Assembly: GCA_003439945.1 (NCBI GenBank)
Contig: QVRM01006051.1
Location: 62,001-126,000 of the forward strand
Origin: Dermanyssus gallinae
Taxonomy: Eukaryota; Arthropoda; Arachnida; Mesostigmata; Dermanyssidae
Length of the DNA: 64,000 nt
Reading direction: 5' to 3'
Shown here: piece by piece, positions 11,359 through 26,225 of the stretch
How positions within the stretch are numbered: position 1 is the stretch's first letter
Layout of the letters: every line of letters begins with the position of its first letter
The notes under the pieces: model-generated
The model's input: only the letters and a program-made list of their open reading frames with translations
Told to the model about the DNA's origin: nothing
Databases searched by the model: none
Program-made: the position numbers and the translations under genes

Positions 11359-12939
11359 TTTCTAATATATATATATATATATATATTACCCCATTAGGGT
11401 ATGTTGTTCTAAACATCTAGTATCTTAAAAATACGTGCGCTATGACTAGTTAGATTTACGGGCACAAAGAAAGTACTACACATTGATGTAAATGTTGCAA
11501 GTAACATGGGTCAATCAATAATTGATTACAATTTTTGTCATTCTGTTCTAGAAAAATAGCTTACATGTTTTATTGCTTTTCAAAAACTTGATCTACTTAG
11601 GATAGACTACATAAAACATGTACACATGTACCTACCTAGTCTATTAATACCAGCAAAGCAAGCGCAAAATTATCTGCGTCCTGTCTTTAACTATCTCAAT
11701 GCTACACTCGTTAGAGGTGACCTAATGATACCGTTTCAGGACGTGTTGTCGAGATTTAAAATCATAAAACATAAAATAACGATCATCGGTAATGATAAGT
11801 CAAATAACTCTACTAGTAAAAATTACTTTACCTCAGTCTGCAGCATAGGTTCTCTAGGAGGTGGCCTTTATTTTTATTATAGTAAAATGATTGGGCCGGG
11901 CGGTTCGCAGAATTATCCGCAGCTGCGGGTCTTCAGAAATTTCCAACGCAATTTTTAGATATTTCGGCACAGATCGGTTCGATACCAATGTAACGCATCG
12001 AATATAGCACGTACAAATATTTTCTGTATGAGAATCGTAACTTACAGTGCGCGGTTTCTTTGTTATCGTTTGCCAATATCTTGTGTTTATATATATATAT
12101 ATATATATGCCCTTATTGTAATAAGTCTTATTATAAGTGTTGGTTCGGCTGCGATTTGTCTTACTTTTTTTTTATTACCATTTAGTTTCACGAATCTTGC
12201 TGCCGCGGATTCTACTGAAGATTCAATCACTATTGTAACGAGTATGGCTGTTGCTAGAATTGGCTTTTGTTGTTATTTCTACCGTTACAGCTGATGGCGC
12301 CGCAACGGCCACATGATTACAATAGAATCATAATAAAACCCGAGTTGCCGCTGCATTCGCTTTTGCTATTGTTGCTGCGTTTGTACAAGTGAACGACGTA
12401 GTAGTAGTAGTAATAGTTATTATTGTGGTGCGGTGACCTTTCAGTTTTTACTCGGTAATATATTTTGCCCAGTGCTGTTGTTTGCAGTCTTATAGTCTGC
12501 GCCTAGATAGATCGGTTTTCTATTTACATAATTTACAATCATATACATTGCAAACCGACGGCAATCTTCGTATGCTACGCAGGACATAGCACAGACGATA
12601 GCAGATTAATTCATTGTTCGTTTCTAGCTGTTGGATACTCTGCTGCCGGTACGAATTCGACTGGTTTTGGCTACTTAATCGCTTTCCACGACGACTACTA
12701 TTACTACGGTATTGTTATTTGTTTTTAAATACGTTTTCGATAAGCAAAATGCACATGCGTCCCTAGCAGCTGTCAGCAACCAGTGTGGGCCTCACAAAGC
12801 CACTTAACCCGTAATCCCCCCTCCCGGCTCGAAATTACGTCTACTACAAACTAGTACCATTGTTGATATGAGCTTCCAAGCGCGGCCGGTTACAGGTGGC
12901 CCAACTAGAATCAATAGAACCGACTGTTTTGCTATTGAC

Positions 12940-13130
12940 CAGAAGGCGGCTATAATTGTGGTGAAAATAACAGCAACAACAACGACAACAACAACAACAA
13001 TAACAATGACAACCACAACAATAACATCAGCCGCAACAACAACGGCAAGAGTAGAAACGAAAATCCCAATCGTCTCGGTAAGCAGGATGTGTTGTTAATG
13101 TTGTTGTTGTTGCTGTTGTTGTTTTGACTC
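12940..13130. repeat. CAA/ACA-type trinucleotide-rich tract
   Basis: Interrupted AACAACAAC/GACAACAAC repeats, then TTGTTGTTG in inverse sense at 13098-13122. Open frames here are Thr, Leu or Val runs from the repeat, not genes. Confidence 0.8.
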
Positions 13131-16100
13131 TTACATAAAGTGCGACCCTCAGTCGGGAGGCCAATGCAACCCCAATGGGGGTGTGGCCTTGTTGAGCCAG
13201 GCTGGTAAGAGGCAAGAAATCTGCCGTTGTCGCCGTCATCATGGTCCACGTTTCTGTCATTGACGACTGAATAGTTATGCAACGGTGATCGTAATTTATA
13301 GCTAGAAGAGGCTGGTGATGATGACGACGAGGACGATCAACCGTCGCAGCACAAATGGCCATTCGTATCGCGTTTGCTGTGATTCTTGACGTCACTGACG
13401 TCGTCAATTCGTAGTAGTCGTAGTAAAAGTGGTCGTAGTATTTGTTGTGGTAACGGCCAGAAAAAGAATACGAGTAGAAATAGTAATAGTAATAATAATA
13501 GTAATAGCATTACCACGTACAAGAATAGTATTACGTACAAACAATAGCGACCGTCGCATTAGTCGGGTTGAAGGTGACAGTCTTTCCGGACGGGGCTCGG
13601 GAAGGATACGAAGGGCTTAGTCCATTGCGGTCCACTGTCACAACAATATGATGATGACAACAACAACAACAGCAATCGTGGCGGCTGACGGTTTAACGTT
13701 GACCGATCGTCCGTCCAGCCGACCGGTCCAGAAACTAGTTGAGCTGCGACCAAAGCTGGTCAGGGCCATATCTGCTAAGCGGCTGAAGTGTCGAACGGTG
13801 TCGATCCTTTGTGCCGATACATGCGTGTGGCGTTTGGCACTTGAGTTTTTCACCTTTTTGTTATAACTAAAAAATATAAAAATAGTAATATCAGTAGCTA
13901 CGGCGGCAATAACGGCTGCAGTATTCCAGGTGGTTGGTTACCTTGCTGGTTCAATAGAACGAGGCCAAGAAAACGTTTCTGTGAGACGCCGCTCGAGCGC
14001 CGGTCGAAGTATTTTGAACTGTTGAAGCAAGTTTTTTCTTTAGTGAAACTGTTTCTGTCTGCTGGTTGTAGCAGTGCCGAAATGATGTTAGTTGACCATG
14101 CCGTTCACCTCGCCGTCTTTTTAAAAACGCTCACTATTCTGGTAAAGACAAGCTTAAATAAGTAAGTGATAATACGACAAGAGGTACATCGCCGTCGTGT
14201 GGGCGGTATGATCTTCCTGTAGTACACAAATGACCCTTAGTCTGGACGACGATCTGCAAAACACCTCCTCAGAGTTCTAGGGTAGTATAAGTTGTTGATG
14301 CTTTAGTTGCTAAATGGTAAATGATCGCAAACACCTGAAATAACTTAAGCTACTTAGCGGGAAAAGCTGCTAAAAATAAAGACCGCCACACACAACCTCA
14401 CACATAAACTAACAAAAGACGCAACGTTAGTATCAATCCACTCCCTGTGTAATGCCTGGGTAACCGGACCGTAAAGGAACTTTTACGGTATGACGCCGTC
14501 ATTGATCTTATGCAGTTTCGCCGTTCTACATTACGCCTTATTTTTTCTGCACACTAAGGTTTCCACCATTTCACGCGCCATTTTTTTTTCTAAATCGCAG
14601 AAAACCGTGGCACAGTACATCTTACGAAAGGTCTAATACTTTCTGTAGCCGGTCGGTGTCTACTTAACATATTACTGTACCATGTTCCAAGTTGGAAATT
14701 CTCCGATGGAATTCAGTATAGAAATTCGGGGACCTTCTGTTAGTTGTATTTTCCTATTAGCTTTCGTTTTAAATGAAATCTCTTGCTAGACAGAGCAAGC
14801 ATATATAAACACTAAATTACCCGCTGTTGCGAGCAGACAGGCAGTCGTCTCCTGCTCTCAGTATCACTTCCTGTTTTGGCATTACCCCTGCGAGGTTAGT
14901 TTTTTGTCAGTCGAATTTTGTGCCCATTCGATGCGACGTTCAGATCACACCTGTTACTACTACGAAAAGTAGCACCAAGCGAAGAGAAGGACCTCATTTT
15001 CCGCGAGGCTAGGGCCAGCTGTTTTACCCATTCAGATGTAGTTCTAGAGCACATGTTGTTCTCTTTTTCCTGCGTCCGCTTATCTTTGATTCGTTCATTT
15101 TCTTGTCTGGCTTAGGAAAAACGCGGTCAACGCTGAGAGCGGTGGCAAACGTGCTGAAGAATACAAAGGAGAATGCGTTGGCTATATTTCGCGTATGCTA
15201 TACTATTCATGTTAATTGCAAAGTATATATAACCTCATTTGGTCGCTAACGTGTGCGATTTAAGCAAGTATTTGGTTAAGTCACGCAATATATTATAGTA
15301 CAAAATCAAAAGCCACATGTAGGATCACACGCGTATGCAAGGGAACAGAGCTTGTAGGTTTAACCTTCGTTACTGATATTAAATGTGATATGATGAATGC
15401 CACTCTAGTAGTTTGTGTTATCTCTATTATTCGTAATATGTATAATTTTTATTTATGCCAATAGTCTCTTGTGTGTTGAGGGGCTTCCATCACAAAAAGG
15501 CGTACCATGTTTACACCTGCTTTACATTGGCGCTGCCCGCTATTAGAACGTGAAAACATATTGTCAATACCTTTACGTCAAAAAGTGTCGTATAGAAGTG
15601 CATTATTTTCTATGAAAATCGTCCTATGCCGTAACCCATAAGTCTGCCGACGAATACGGGGCCGATGTTGAATAGGCTAGTGTTGTTGAATCGACAAAAT
15701 ACGTACATCTTTTAGTTTTTAGCGGATCCAGGCTCCAAGAATTCCGGTCGCCTGGCATAAACGAGTAGCGTTGTCTAAATTGTCTTTGCGGATTACGTTG
15801 TTCTACCAGCTCCGGCAAAAGAAGACCTTACGAAAGCACCGAGTTAGGCGCCGGGCGCAACCGTGCGCTGTCGGAGGTCGAGCTGCGTCGGTGCAAGCGA
15901 CGTAACCAATCAGTGTTATTGACAGGAGGCTGCGCCGACTAGATGATCAGACTGTTAGAACACGCTTCGACAAGCGTGTCGGCTTGGCGGGCGTCGGGGA
16001 GCTCAGTTGCCGAGTGTCACCGCCTCCGTCAAGTCCAGTCGAGGTAGTCATGTGTGAGCAAGCTTGCTACGGGGATGCTCGTGAGCAAGCGAGCGCTTCT

Positions 16101-19100
16101 CACCTTTGGCGCAAAAGCCGTGATGATAAGCCCGAGTGATGGTGATGGCTGACGATGGCGCCGGTGTTTTGTTGAAAAACTTTGGGCCCGACGGCAAGCC
16201 AACGCCGTAATTGCGCCGGCTGATTCTAGCGTTTACGGTGAATATCTTCTCGCCAGAGAAGAATCGAACACGGTACGCTGCGTTAAACTGTATCGAAGAT
16301 CGAGAGTCGTACGAAATACAATTTTCCACCACATCACTGTGTTCCGGAGTCCTCACACAATCTCTCCCTCTTCTGTGTAGGAACCCGGTTCTAATTTTTC
16401 TGCAGCCGCGTGCTTAACCGTAACGTTGTACGCCGCGCGACGCCAATAGCAAGTTGGCAAAAGCTGATCGTCGCTCAAATTGCCTAGGCACAGTTGCTCG
16501 ATCAGCAATGGCTGGTGCTTGTGTACATTTTACTTGAAACAGGCTGTCATGGGATACCGCACATGACGCACTAGCGCATACCGGTTTCATTGAGGCGATT
16601 CGCGAAAATGTGATCCGATTTTGCCGCTCCACCCTGCATACCATCACTTAATCTTTACTTTTAGTCGGGCCATACGGTACTCTTACTAATCTTATCTGGG
16701 TTTTCTGCACCAAAATAACGTTGTAGTAAAACAGTGGTCTAATAGATTATTCGCAATCAAGGAAGATGAAGGAGTTATTCCTAAGCAGGGTTAGGTTCTG
16801 GGCGCATGCCTCGGGTCGTTTAACCAGTGCATTAGCTTCCGAAGCCACCACCAGGCCTGTCGTGAGCCGCTGCAGTCTAACGATCATGCGCGAGAAGTAA
16901 GAACGTCTATCAACGGAAGATGGCTTTCCAACGACCCAACTGACTCTCGCAACTGACTCTCCTAACCTGCGGAGTAGACGGATGCTCCGAGGCAACGATG
17001 TAACGCTGAAACTGCTCGAGTAAAGCTGAAGACAATCTTGCAAACGGCTACCACATCTTTGATTTGTGGAATGATCCCGGCTGGACGCGTGAGAAGAAAA
17101 GCCAGGTTAGGCAGAATGTACTAGAATCGGTCTGCTACGACTGAACATGTAGTCTCGCTAGATGACCTCATTGGGGGAGGGGATAACCAGAAAGCATTGC
17201 AATCATTTGAAAGTAACACTAAAGTCCGGTATGCATTCTGGAAGCTAAGCGAGAGAGAGTCTAAGTTATAATGGTTAAACTTTATCAAAGTATTCAGAAA
17301 GGGATGCGCTGCTGTGACGTAACCGTGAATTTATATAGTGTGTCTGACACCCAATAAAGGTAGACCGACAAAGCAGTGTAGTTTCTTGTGTACTTATAGC
17401 ATGGCATAAAATTCGTTTACTATCAAGTAAAGTGGTGTATCTACAATGGCTCATAATGTGATATGTTTTTCGTGCAAGCAACAACGCTCAACAGCGAAAT
17501 CAGCTGTGAGCTAGATTTATGCGTGGCCACCTCAGAGTCCATTGATGAGTCAAAATCAGGATATCCATACTTTTAGCACGACGCACGTAATAGGAGATAG
17601 CCTTACCAGTCTCAGCACACCAGCGGATGTGCGTGGTATTTACCGGAACCACAGGTTCTGAAAATCGAATTGTTTTAGGCGTTTGCCCGACTGTTCAATC
17701 GCAACACACCCACATCGACTGCCAATATTATTTAACTATTGCCGAGTTTTTACAGAGCTATACATAAACGCTAATTCCGCCTCAGACAAATAAAATAGTA
17801 TATAAAAGATATACATTTCTGGTCATGCATTTAACTTCTGAAAAACATTACGTTTATTTTTTAAGATTATTTAGATATTTAAAGAAATAAACCTGTAGCT
17901 CTACTAGAAATCCGTAAAATATTTCAGCGATTTTAAGGCGCTCTTATGGTGACTGGCCCTTTTTGCCAAACAGTTTCCGTCAGTTCTGACCCATTTTCTG
18001 AATCTAGACAAATACAGTACACATATTATCAGTAGGAAATTGAATACCTTAGAGTTTTAAAAACTTGATTTTGCTCAAATATTTGATCAATGTTAACTTT
18101 TGGCAGAATTGTATCGAACCCCTCATTTGCTGCCGCCATATATACACGCAGGTGTAAACAAGGTGTAGACTGATGTACTCAAGGTATAAACACATAAACG
18201 TATACAAACAACTTTATCGAAGGGGACTCTATTCGGGGCCCATAAAGGTACATTAAAATACGCGAAACATGCCGTGGGTCTAAAACGTTGTTATTAAAAA
18301 AAAATCTGTACACATAATGTAAGGTGCACTTTGTAAATGACTACCGGAGTTATGTACATAATGGATTAGACGGGGTATCGAAAATAGCCACAGTTCCCGC
18401 GGTCGTTCCGCCGATGGGCATTCGAAAAAAAGAGGAATGTTTGTGTATGGTGCTCCTTAGTTTATTTCCTCTACACACTGAATATGTTTCATCATTCTAT
18501 CATCTATCGAAACATTTTGTAGACATATGACATTTTTACAAAATAATGCCACGGTTTATACATTTAACAAAATATGCCTTCATGTCGAATATGGAAGAAA
18601 CGAGTATTACAGGCTTAAAACTACTGGGCGCTGGCTACAAAGGCATAGCATGGCAGTCATTGTTGGGTTGTGTCTACGTTTGTTCTATATATATAACATA
18701 TGTACACATGTATATTCTAAATACAAACATTTACCTCACTCATCATAGACGGTCAGGTGCGCGCTGTAATTAATGTACTGTTTTCTACGCCAAAGTTGTG
18801 ACCGCCAGAGCACGTTTTCTCTCTATAATTGTATAGGTCGGCCTCAATTACTTTTCGACATCGAGACGCGTTAAAGCTTTGGTCCGCAGATGAGAACAAC
18901 TTTGCCCTCAGGCCACTCTCAAATTGCTCTCAAATATTATTACGATCTCTCAAATCACTGCTGGGTCGTTTCGCTCTGACTGGTGCGACGGGATACGCAC
19001 CAGTGCCGAATGTGCCGGTAGACACGTGACATTAACAAGATAAATACGCAACCCAAGGGTACGTACTACCAGCACTAATCCCATCTCTAGTACTTTTAGT

Positions 19101-19139
19101 ACTACAACAGATGTAAACAGCAGTTACGGTTCTGGTTCT

Positions 19140-19140
19140 T

Positions 19141-19180
<40 letters not shown>

Positions 19181-19191
19181 CAGCAGTAGTA
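19140..19191. repeat. (TAG)n microsatellite
   Basis: About 14 TAG units ending in CAGCAGTAG, within 175 bp downstream of the gene B stop and so possibly in its 3' UTR. Confidence 0.9.
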
Positions 19192-19313
19192 AAGAGGTAA
19201 AGCTGCAGTGATGCGCTGATTTCATCATCATGCGGTCAGTGATGGCTACAAGGTACAATGATCGCGTGTAGCAAACAAATGGTAATCGAGTCGAATCAGG
19301 AACAGGTGACCGG

Positions 19314-19562
19314 TTACGGGCAACGTCTCCTGACAAACGGACATGTTGGAGGCTGGGCGTCGTCGAGGTCTTCGATGAGGTCGTCGGGGACTGCCTCGAC
19401 GTTCGCCGACTGGGCGCTCTCGAAGCGGTCAAGGATTCGTTTGCGGATAAGGCGGCGGACTAGCGAGATGCCCAGCACAGGGCCCTGGAAGACAGCCTTT
19501 AGCATCCATAGACAGAGTCTGTCGCGCTTCGTCAGCGGATAGGTTCCGTCGAGACCACATAC
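19314..19562 (-). CDS. Gene B exon 5 (last exon)
   Basis: The acceptor is ACTGGCAG|GTA, phase 0, and the stop TAA is at 19316-19314. It encodes [15 protein letters not shown] and [18 protein letters not shown], a basic amphipathic or membrane-associated stretch, then an acidic Asp/Glu tail. The first part aligns with gene A exon 5. Confidence 0.8.
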   Translation of the reverse strand, partial: VCGLDGTYPLTKRDRLCLWMLKAVFQGPVLGISLVRRLIRKRILDRFESAQSANVEAVPDDLIEDLDDAQPPTCPFVRRRCP

Positions 19563-19884
19563 CTGCCAGTAACCAGAGTTCAATTGATTCATACACGATA
19601 CAACTCCGCATTGTCATATCCATAGTGTCGTGCTTAACCAAACAGGATTAATTTGCTGCTCATTCATTACTAACAACAAAAAGGCTATCCTGAAGGTGAA
19701 AATATTTATTGAGGTCAGTTTACGTAGCGGTTTGGCTCGATACGAGCACTTCCACCAATTCACTGACTCGCTATTTAAGGACTGACATAGACAAACAAAA
19801 ACAAATATATATATATATATATATATATAAACGATTGTCTCCCAGTGAACGTGACGACAAACTACATCAGCCCTAGGTTCTATG

Positions 19885-19941
<57 letters not shown>

Positions 19942-22900
19942 GCATGTCCGGGGCGGTTAACGGGCCGTTAACTCGCCGTCGTGGTGTTTACGCGTCTATC
20001 TGTCTTCCTATTGCACAATATGAACCAATCTAATCAGTTGCAAACTGTTCCATCAAATGTTCACTGTTAGCCTATTCGGCTGTTAGCCGGAGGGGTCACA
20101 CACGGTCACGTGCATCAGTGTTGCCCGTTCACGCCAAGCCGCGTTTGACGGGCGGCTGCCGCACACTGTAGCACAGACGCGAAGCAGCTGAAACGACGCA
20201 GATGTATGATAATAGCAATACAAATCGACATTTCTGTAGGGGTAATAGTCGATAGACTCAGATCAATGCCTGTATCATTATCGTTGTCATTATCAGGATC
20301 GTTCCTATTATTGTCACCATTAAAGTGGTATGTGTTGATGCTCCTAGACTAGTAATTAGTGCATTCCCAAATTTGGAATGCTTTACTGTTATTGCCCACT
20401 TGACGTAGCAAACTGCTCGGATATAGGACACACGACGCATTCGATCTCTGTACTGATGATTATTATTAATTGTGACATTATTATTAATCGACATTCATAG
20501 AGAATTGTGGCAAGTTTATGTTGCACTGTCTATACGATACGGTTTGTTTGTTTTCTAAGTGGGCCTGTTGTTCACAAGTTTAGACGCTGCCGTACAACGA
20601 AGCCGTTGAACTTCTGCAACGTGTTTAGAACTCCTTTATTATAAAGATAATCGTAGGAGACGACGGGGCATCGTTGTGCCTGTAGGTCTGCTAGTACTAA
20701 GAAGATACGAGTACCGAGCAAGATGGCTTAGTGGCAAAGCCTGTGCCTTGCATTCGGGAGGACTGGGTTCGAGACCCAGACCGGCCACTCTTAAATTGGT
20801 TTGCATGGTTTCCAATTTAGACTAGGTAAATGCCGAAAAAAATATACGAGTACCAAAAGGGCATCGATGCACGTGTTTTTTGACAACTTCTAGGATAAGA
20901 TGAAGCCGGGCTGTTTGTTTGTGGTTAGGCATAACAACTTACGCCGAGGGGTAACAGTTGCACTTATTGAAGTTACCACACATGATACCGCTTCCGATTT
21001 CTTTGATTGGAGAATGGCAACACGTGCACATCAAGAGGGTGCCATAGCTTACTGTTGCACTGTCTTGCTAAAAGAAGTAACCTTTTATATTGTATTATAA
21101 GTTCAACGTCGCTACATAAGCGTTCCTAACATTTGATTTGTAATTAAGGTCGCATTTGCAAGCTTTAGGATCAACTACCGTATTTTCGGGACATGGTTGC
21201 ATACGTATATCTGAATATATACAACGTTACCTACGAGAATACTAACAGTTTCAGCTTGAACCCGTGAGACAAAGATACTTTTTTCATAATAATAATAATG
21301 GTATTTAAGTGAATGTAAAAGGAGAAAGCGCACATAATCAGGTACTCACGTGAGATGGAGTCTACTGCAATCAATAATCTAGTAAATTAGTCTACTATGT
21401 CACCCGTATAGATAATGTGCAACCAGGTCTGAAAAGGCTGAAAGAGGAAATCCAAGAGCGTTTTATAACTAGTCACAATTAATTAGTGCCAAACTAAATC
21501 TATAATACGCTTATTCATGTTTAAAAAAACAACAACTAAACATAATAATTTAAAAATTAATGACCTCGTTATGAAGAAATGCTTGCAAAAGGTTAACATG
21601 GAGACTTCTTCTCAGACCGTGCTGCGATAGAGATGTGCGGGACGAAACAAAAAGGCGATCTGTCTAACTGCAGGTAGTGCTGGCCCAAAACAGCTAAGCT
21701 TCCGCCCACTTGACGCGTACTAACCTGTGCAAAAAACGTTATGAAGGCCGGATAGCTGAGCGGAATCAGTCGAGCTGGCGCAACAGCAAATAGAGCCTCG
21801 ATGACGCTCTCCCCAAGCCTCATTTGGCCTTGCGTGCAGCACAGCAATGCCGGCACCACCTCACGTTCGGAGAGTTCGGCGTTGAATCGGCGAAAGCCGT
21901 CGAGCCCCGCCGAGCAGGTGTTATACTCGTCGGAGATTCCCATCAGGTAGCCTACATACGAGGACAGATAAATACACGGGCGAGCGGTTGAACGGCCATT
22001 AGACGCGAAATGGTGCATGTGCTCACATGAATAAGTAGGTGAAAGAAGCCTACTAGATCCTCTGTAGGCTACTAGACTTGTTTAGACCGACGGCCGACAT
22101 TTCCAGTCTGCTTCAGCATAAAAATCGCTTAGTTTACCAAAAAAAAGCTGATACTGCCCCTAGCTACATATTTCTTGAGGACTCATAAACGCAACGAAAA
22201 TAGCTAGTCATGTTGATAAGAGAGACGGCTCCGCACTTATATATTATCAGCATAATAGCTCTCCGCACGGTTTCACTTCGCAATGTTATGCAAAAGTTGT
22301 CAGTTGTAGGGGAAGCCGTGTCTGGGACAGTTGCAAAAAGACGATTGTCTTCCAGAAAGTTGTTGATAGCGCGGCGTGTTGTGGCCCCGCAAAAGTCGCA
22401 GTACGGGCTGACCGTGATGTGATGCTAGCGCCAATCACTGACGTGGTGACACTCGTTTGAGGTCCGCGGACTGTTTACGGGTTAGGTGTCCATGGACACG
22501 AATGGAATAAAACTGACTGACTGACTAGTTTACTATGCCAATTTGCCAAATTGCCGGCAATAATCGTCAACTTCCAGCAGAAGAAAATTGCGGAAGCTAT
22601 CATTCTTCCGTTAGTGTCTATCAACGCATCGGCCCTTTATCATACTCATAGATGCCTGTCTAAATGACAACGTCTACAAATCGGCCACATACAGACACGC
22701 TAACACACACACAAACATATATAGTAACATATCCTAACACACATATATACCTAAACATATACTCGGCTATGTTAATTCGTTTTATTGTTTAGTTCATTCC
22801 GTTCGTAAGGCAATCCAATATTTCCTCTTACGCCGTAGAGCATAAACCACGGGAATAATATAAAGATCTAAAATTATTCTGGTCATATACAAAAGGAACT

Positions 22901-22963
22901 CATGCTAAGTGTCTGGTGTTTTGTTTGTTCTTAGTTTATAGACATATGACACCTCACGCACGC

Positions 22964-23052
<89 letters not shown>

Positions 23053-26000
23053 CGCACGCATATACATGTGTGCGGTGTATAACAATGGTCTTCGGCTAGC
23101 CGAACCGTCAATTTTGCGAACTGAGTGACGCCTCCTGTCACAGCACTCGTCGCAGAAAATTCAGACATGTTCAACGTTTCGATGCAGTTTCTGGTGCCAA
23201 TTCACTTCTCCTAACTAAAAACAGGGACTTATGCGGATATATCAGTATGCGTATGTATATATATATATATATATATATGGGGAAAAAGACAGGCAGATAA
23301 TAATACAAATCAGCCATAACTCTTGGTGACGCAGCTTGGACTTATGGTTGGAATAACACATTTGGACACCTGTTCCCTGTCTCTTATTTGATGGCCAGCT
23401 TGTAGGAGGTGCTATTTTATACGGAAGCCAGCGAAACTATCGAACGACGCAAGCGAAGAAGGTCAGCGAGAAATTATAAGCCAGGGTCGGGAGACGTGGC
23501 AAACAATTTTTGCGGCAGGATGCTTGTCGAGGACGCTGAGATTTAGCTAGAGAAATGCGTTGTGCTTACCGATGCACCGCCAGTAATGCACAATGCCCTC
23601 AAGGTCCTTCTCGCCGAGGTGGCGCAGACCGACCTTACGTGGGTACATGACCATCAACCGAATGAAGCTGCTTTGCGTGCAGGCCATCCAGTACTGGCTG
23701 ATCCAACGTTCGCCATTTGGTCGCGCCCCGAGACGCTCCATGTAGCGATTGGCAGCCAGGTGCATGTCGCGCACACGGCGGACGCTCTTGTGGCCTGCAA
23801 ATCAAAACGGGTTATTTTGATATTCTTCTCTATCTCTTCTTCTGTCCCTTATTCGATCCTTGGGTTGAATTTTGGCGTTTGTTTACGTTAAATTCGTCCT
23901 TCTACGTAACCGTCGGTGTTATGGCCAACTAATGTAAACCGCCCCAAAAAACCTGCCACAGGGTGTTTCCGTTCCGCACGTCAGCGTATTTCGCCCACCT
24001 GTTCGGTGCCCCGCTATAACGCATAGCGCCCGAGGCGCAATAAAGTGCAATTTTCTGCTTTATGCTTCTCTTAAACATACGCCTACTTACATTTATATAT
24101 GACTTTATTACACTAATAAATGATAGTTTATTGCGGCGATCTTTATGACACAATTATTTGGTAACAGGAAACAACTACAATAACCATAATTAATGGTTAT
24201 TGTAATCGTTTCCTCAATTGATTGGCATTGTTGGTTTTGTTTTAGTTTTTTATGTATCTTTATGAAAATATATAATTATGTTCATATATGCACAAAGTAC
24301 GTATTTGATGTTGTACATCTAAATTATCTTGTATATGCATTGTTGTAAACCTAAATACTTTGCTGCCAATATTTGGCGACGACCTACAAAACGGACATAC
24401 TAACGCGTGGCTTGTTAAAATGTGGAGTACCGGTCCGCCTAGTCAGCCGGTTAATGATAATAATAAAGCAAGACGTATTACTAGAACAGCTCATGCGTTC
24501 TATTGGAATGGCCTGCAACAATCGTATCATGAAACGAATCACCATAGGTTTGGCACCAGAATCTACATGAATTGGGCATTTTCCTGAATGTTTTTTTTAT
24601 GAGCGCAAATACGAGCAAAAATGTAATGCACTAATCATGAGGTTGAAAAATTGAGCATCAGAAAATGATCAATACGATAGCTAGCTAACTTAGAAGGTCT
24701 TCCAATAAACAACTCACTCTCTTGCAACATACATGCCTTATATCAGCTTGTATGCTGTTTTGTCGTTACAAAAAGGTTAGTCGAAAAATAACTGGATTTT
24801 TGAGAGAGTTTTTTTATAAATGCCCGTCACGCCCCACAGAAATCTGCTATGTTTACAAAACAGATAAATATATCTTTCGGGCTGACCCCCAGCCAAAATT
24901 TAATGTCCACGAGACTGGTTTTCGCATTGTTTCATAGACGGAATCCCATAAATACAATTACGCAACGGTGGGGCTCGAGCCTGCGCACGCGAGGCGCGGA
25001 GTTTTGTGTCGAGTCCGGTGGCTCGAAAATTCATGAAGTCTATCGAAATACATAGCAAACAATTCTAGTTACGGGCGGTAAGAGTGAGTTCAAAAAAAGC
25101 CCTTAGATTTGAATTTTTTTTTAAGGAGGTTGTTCTTCTTGTAGACCATATTCCGTTCCCTACAGGCTCGGAACTCACCGTGAGGTATATCTTTAATGCA
25201 CTGAGGGCCAGGCATGTTGAGATATCCAGGGTTTCCCCAACGGTTCTTGTGGCAGCATGGCCACTAAAAAACAAGACCCTAGTGCTGCGGAAAATGCCTG
25301 AAATAATAAAAGCGGCGAGGACAGCGTATTGAGGAAGACTGCATGCGCGAACTCGAAACACTCCAGCGTAAATTAGCCATGGACCTCAGGGTGTATCACA
25401 CAACCATCGCTACTGGCGTTCGCGGCCATAGTTTCGCGTCAAAGTTGAACCAATGGGTACCTCACGATTTCAGCGAGCGCAACAAAATGAAACGTTTAGC
25501 AAAATGCTTCCCTTGGCTTGCCAGCTAAAGTGAGTGTCCGTTCTAAGATTTTATTTCCACCTGTGGAGGAATTGATATTTAACGACAATGTGAAGCGTGG
25601 AAATTCTGGTGGTCCCAGGCCAACCACCTTAGAAGACACAAAAGAGACTAACCCATTCGTGTAAGATTTTGCTCTGTGTTTGGTGGGACAGGCACGGCAT
25701 CGTCCACCGCAAGTTTCTTTCTAGTGGCCAAACGATAGAAAAAGCTGTCTATTGTGATTAGGTCGACTGAGTCTTTGCCATCTTCAAAACGAACGACAGT
25801 CTTATCAATAGAAAGGGCGTTATCTTTCGCCAAGGCAACGTGAGATCACATGTCAGTTTTCATATTTGGCAAGATAGCAATTTTCGCTTGCGAAATGTTG
25901 CCGCATCCATCGTACTCACCGGATATCACACCGCGCACGATCGGACTATCTATTCAGATGTCTGCAGAACTACAGGGAGCAAAAATTGCTTCACCAGAAG

Positions 26001-26193
26001 CAGTGAAATAACATGTGGAGACATTCCCAGGTGCAGAAACCAGAAATCTTTGTCACCTGAATCAATCGTCTGGTCTAGATCTGGGGGAACGTTGTGGCTA
26101 ACAATGAAGGGCACTTTTTAAATAAGGAATCGGTTAAATCGTTAATCTTTTTGAATTATTTTAAAGTTGATAAATTCCATTTACTTTCCCTTC

Positions 26194-26225
<32 letters not shown>

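Larger units (their letters stand above)
10380..19313. other. Intergenic region between gene A and gene B
   Basis: It would hold gene A's promoter and any missing 5' exon. GCA runs lie at 10894-10910 and 11027-11041, (TA)n at 11322-11356, 11364-11386 and 12089-12108, and dense CAA/GTA/GAC trinucleotide runs at 12.4-13.7 kb. A GC-richer stretch sits at about 15.8-16.6 kb. 17-19 kb is AT-rich and I see nothing in it. Confidence 0.5.

Noticed and set aside
12868..13540. Thr-, Val- or Leu-rich frames on both strands
   Set aside because: Produced by interrupted trinucleotide repeats; all frames stay open because the repeat lacks stops.
20716..20790. Possible functional tRNA gene
   Set aside because: A and B boxes are present, but the acceptor stem does not close and a SINE body, A-rich tail and target-site duplication follow; related copies at 47.4 and 59.0 kb.
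23562..23891. Plus-strand frame of 109 codons
   Set aside because: Antisense shadow of gene B exon 3.
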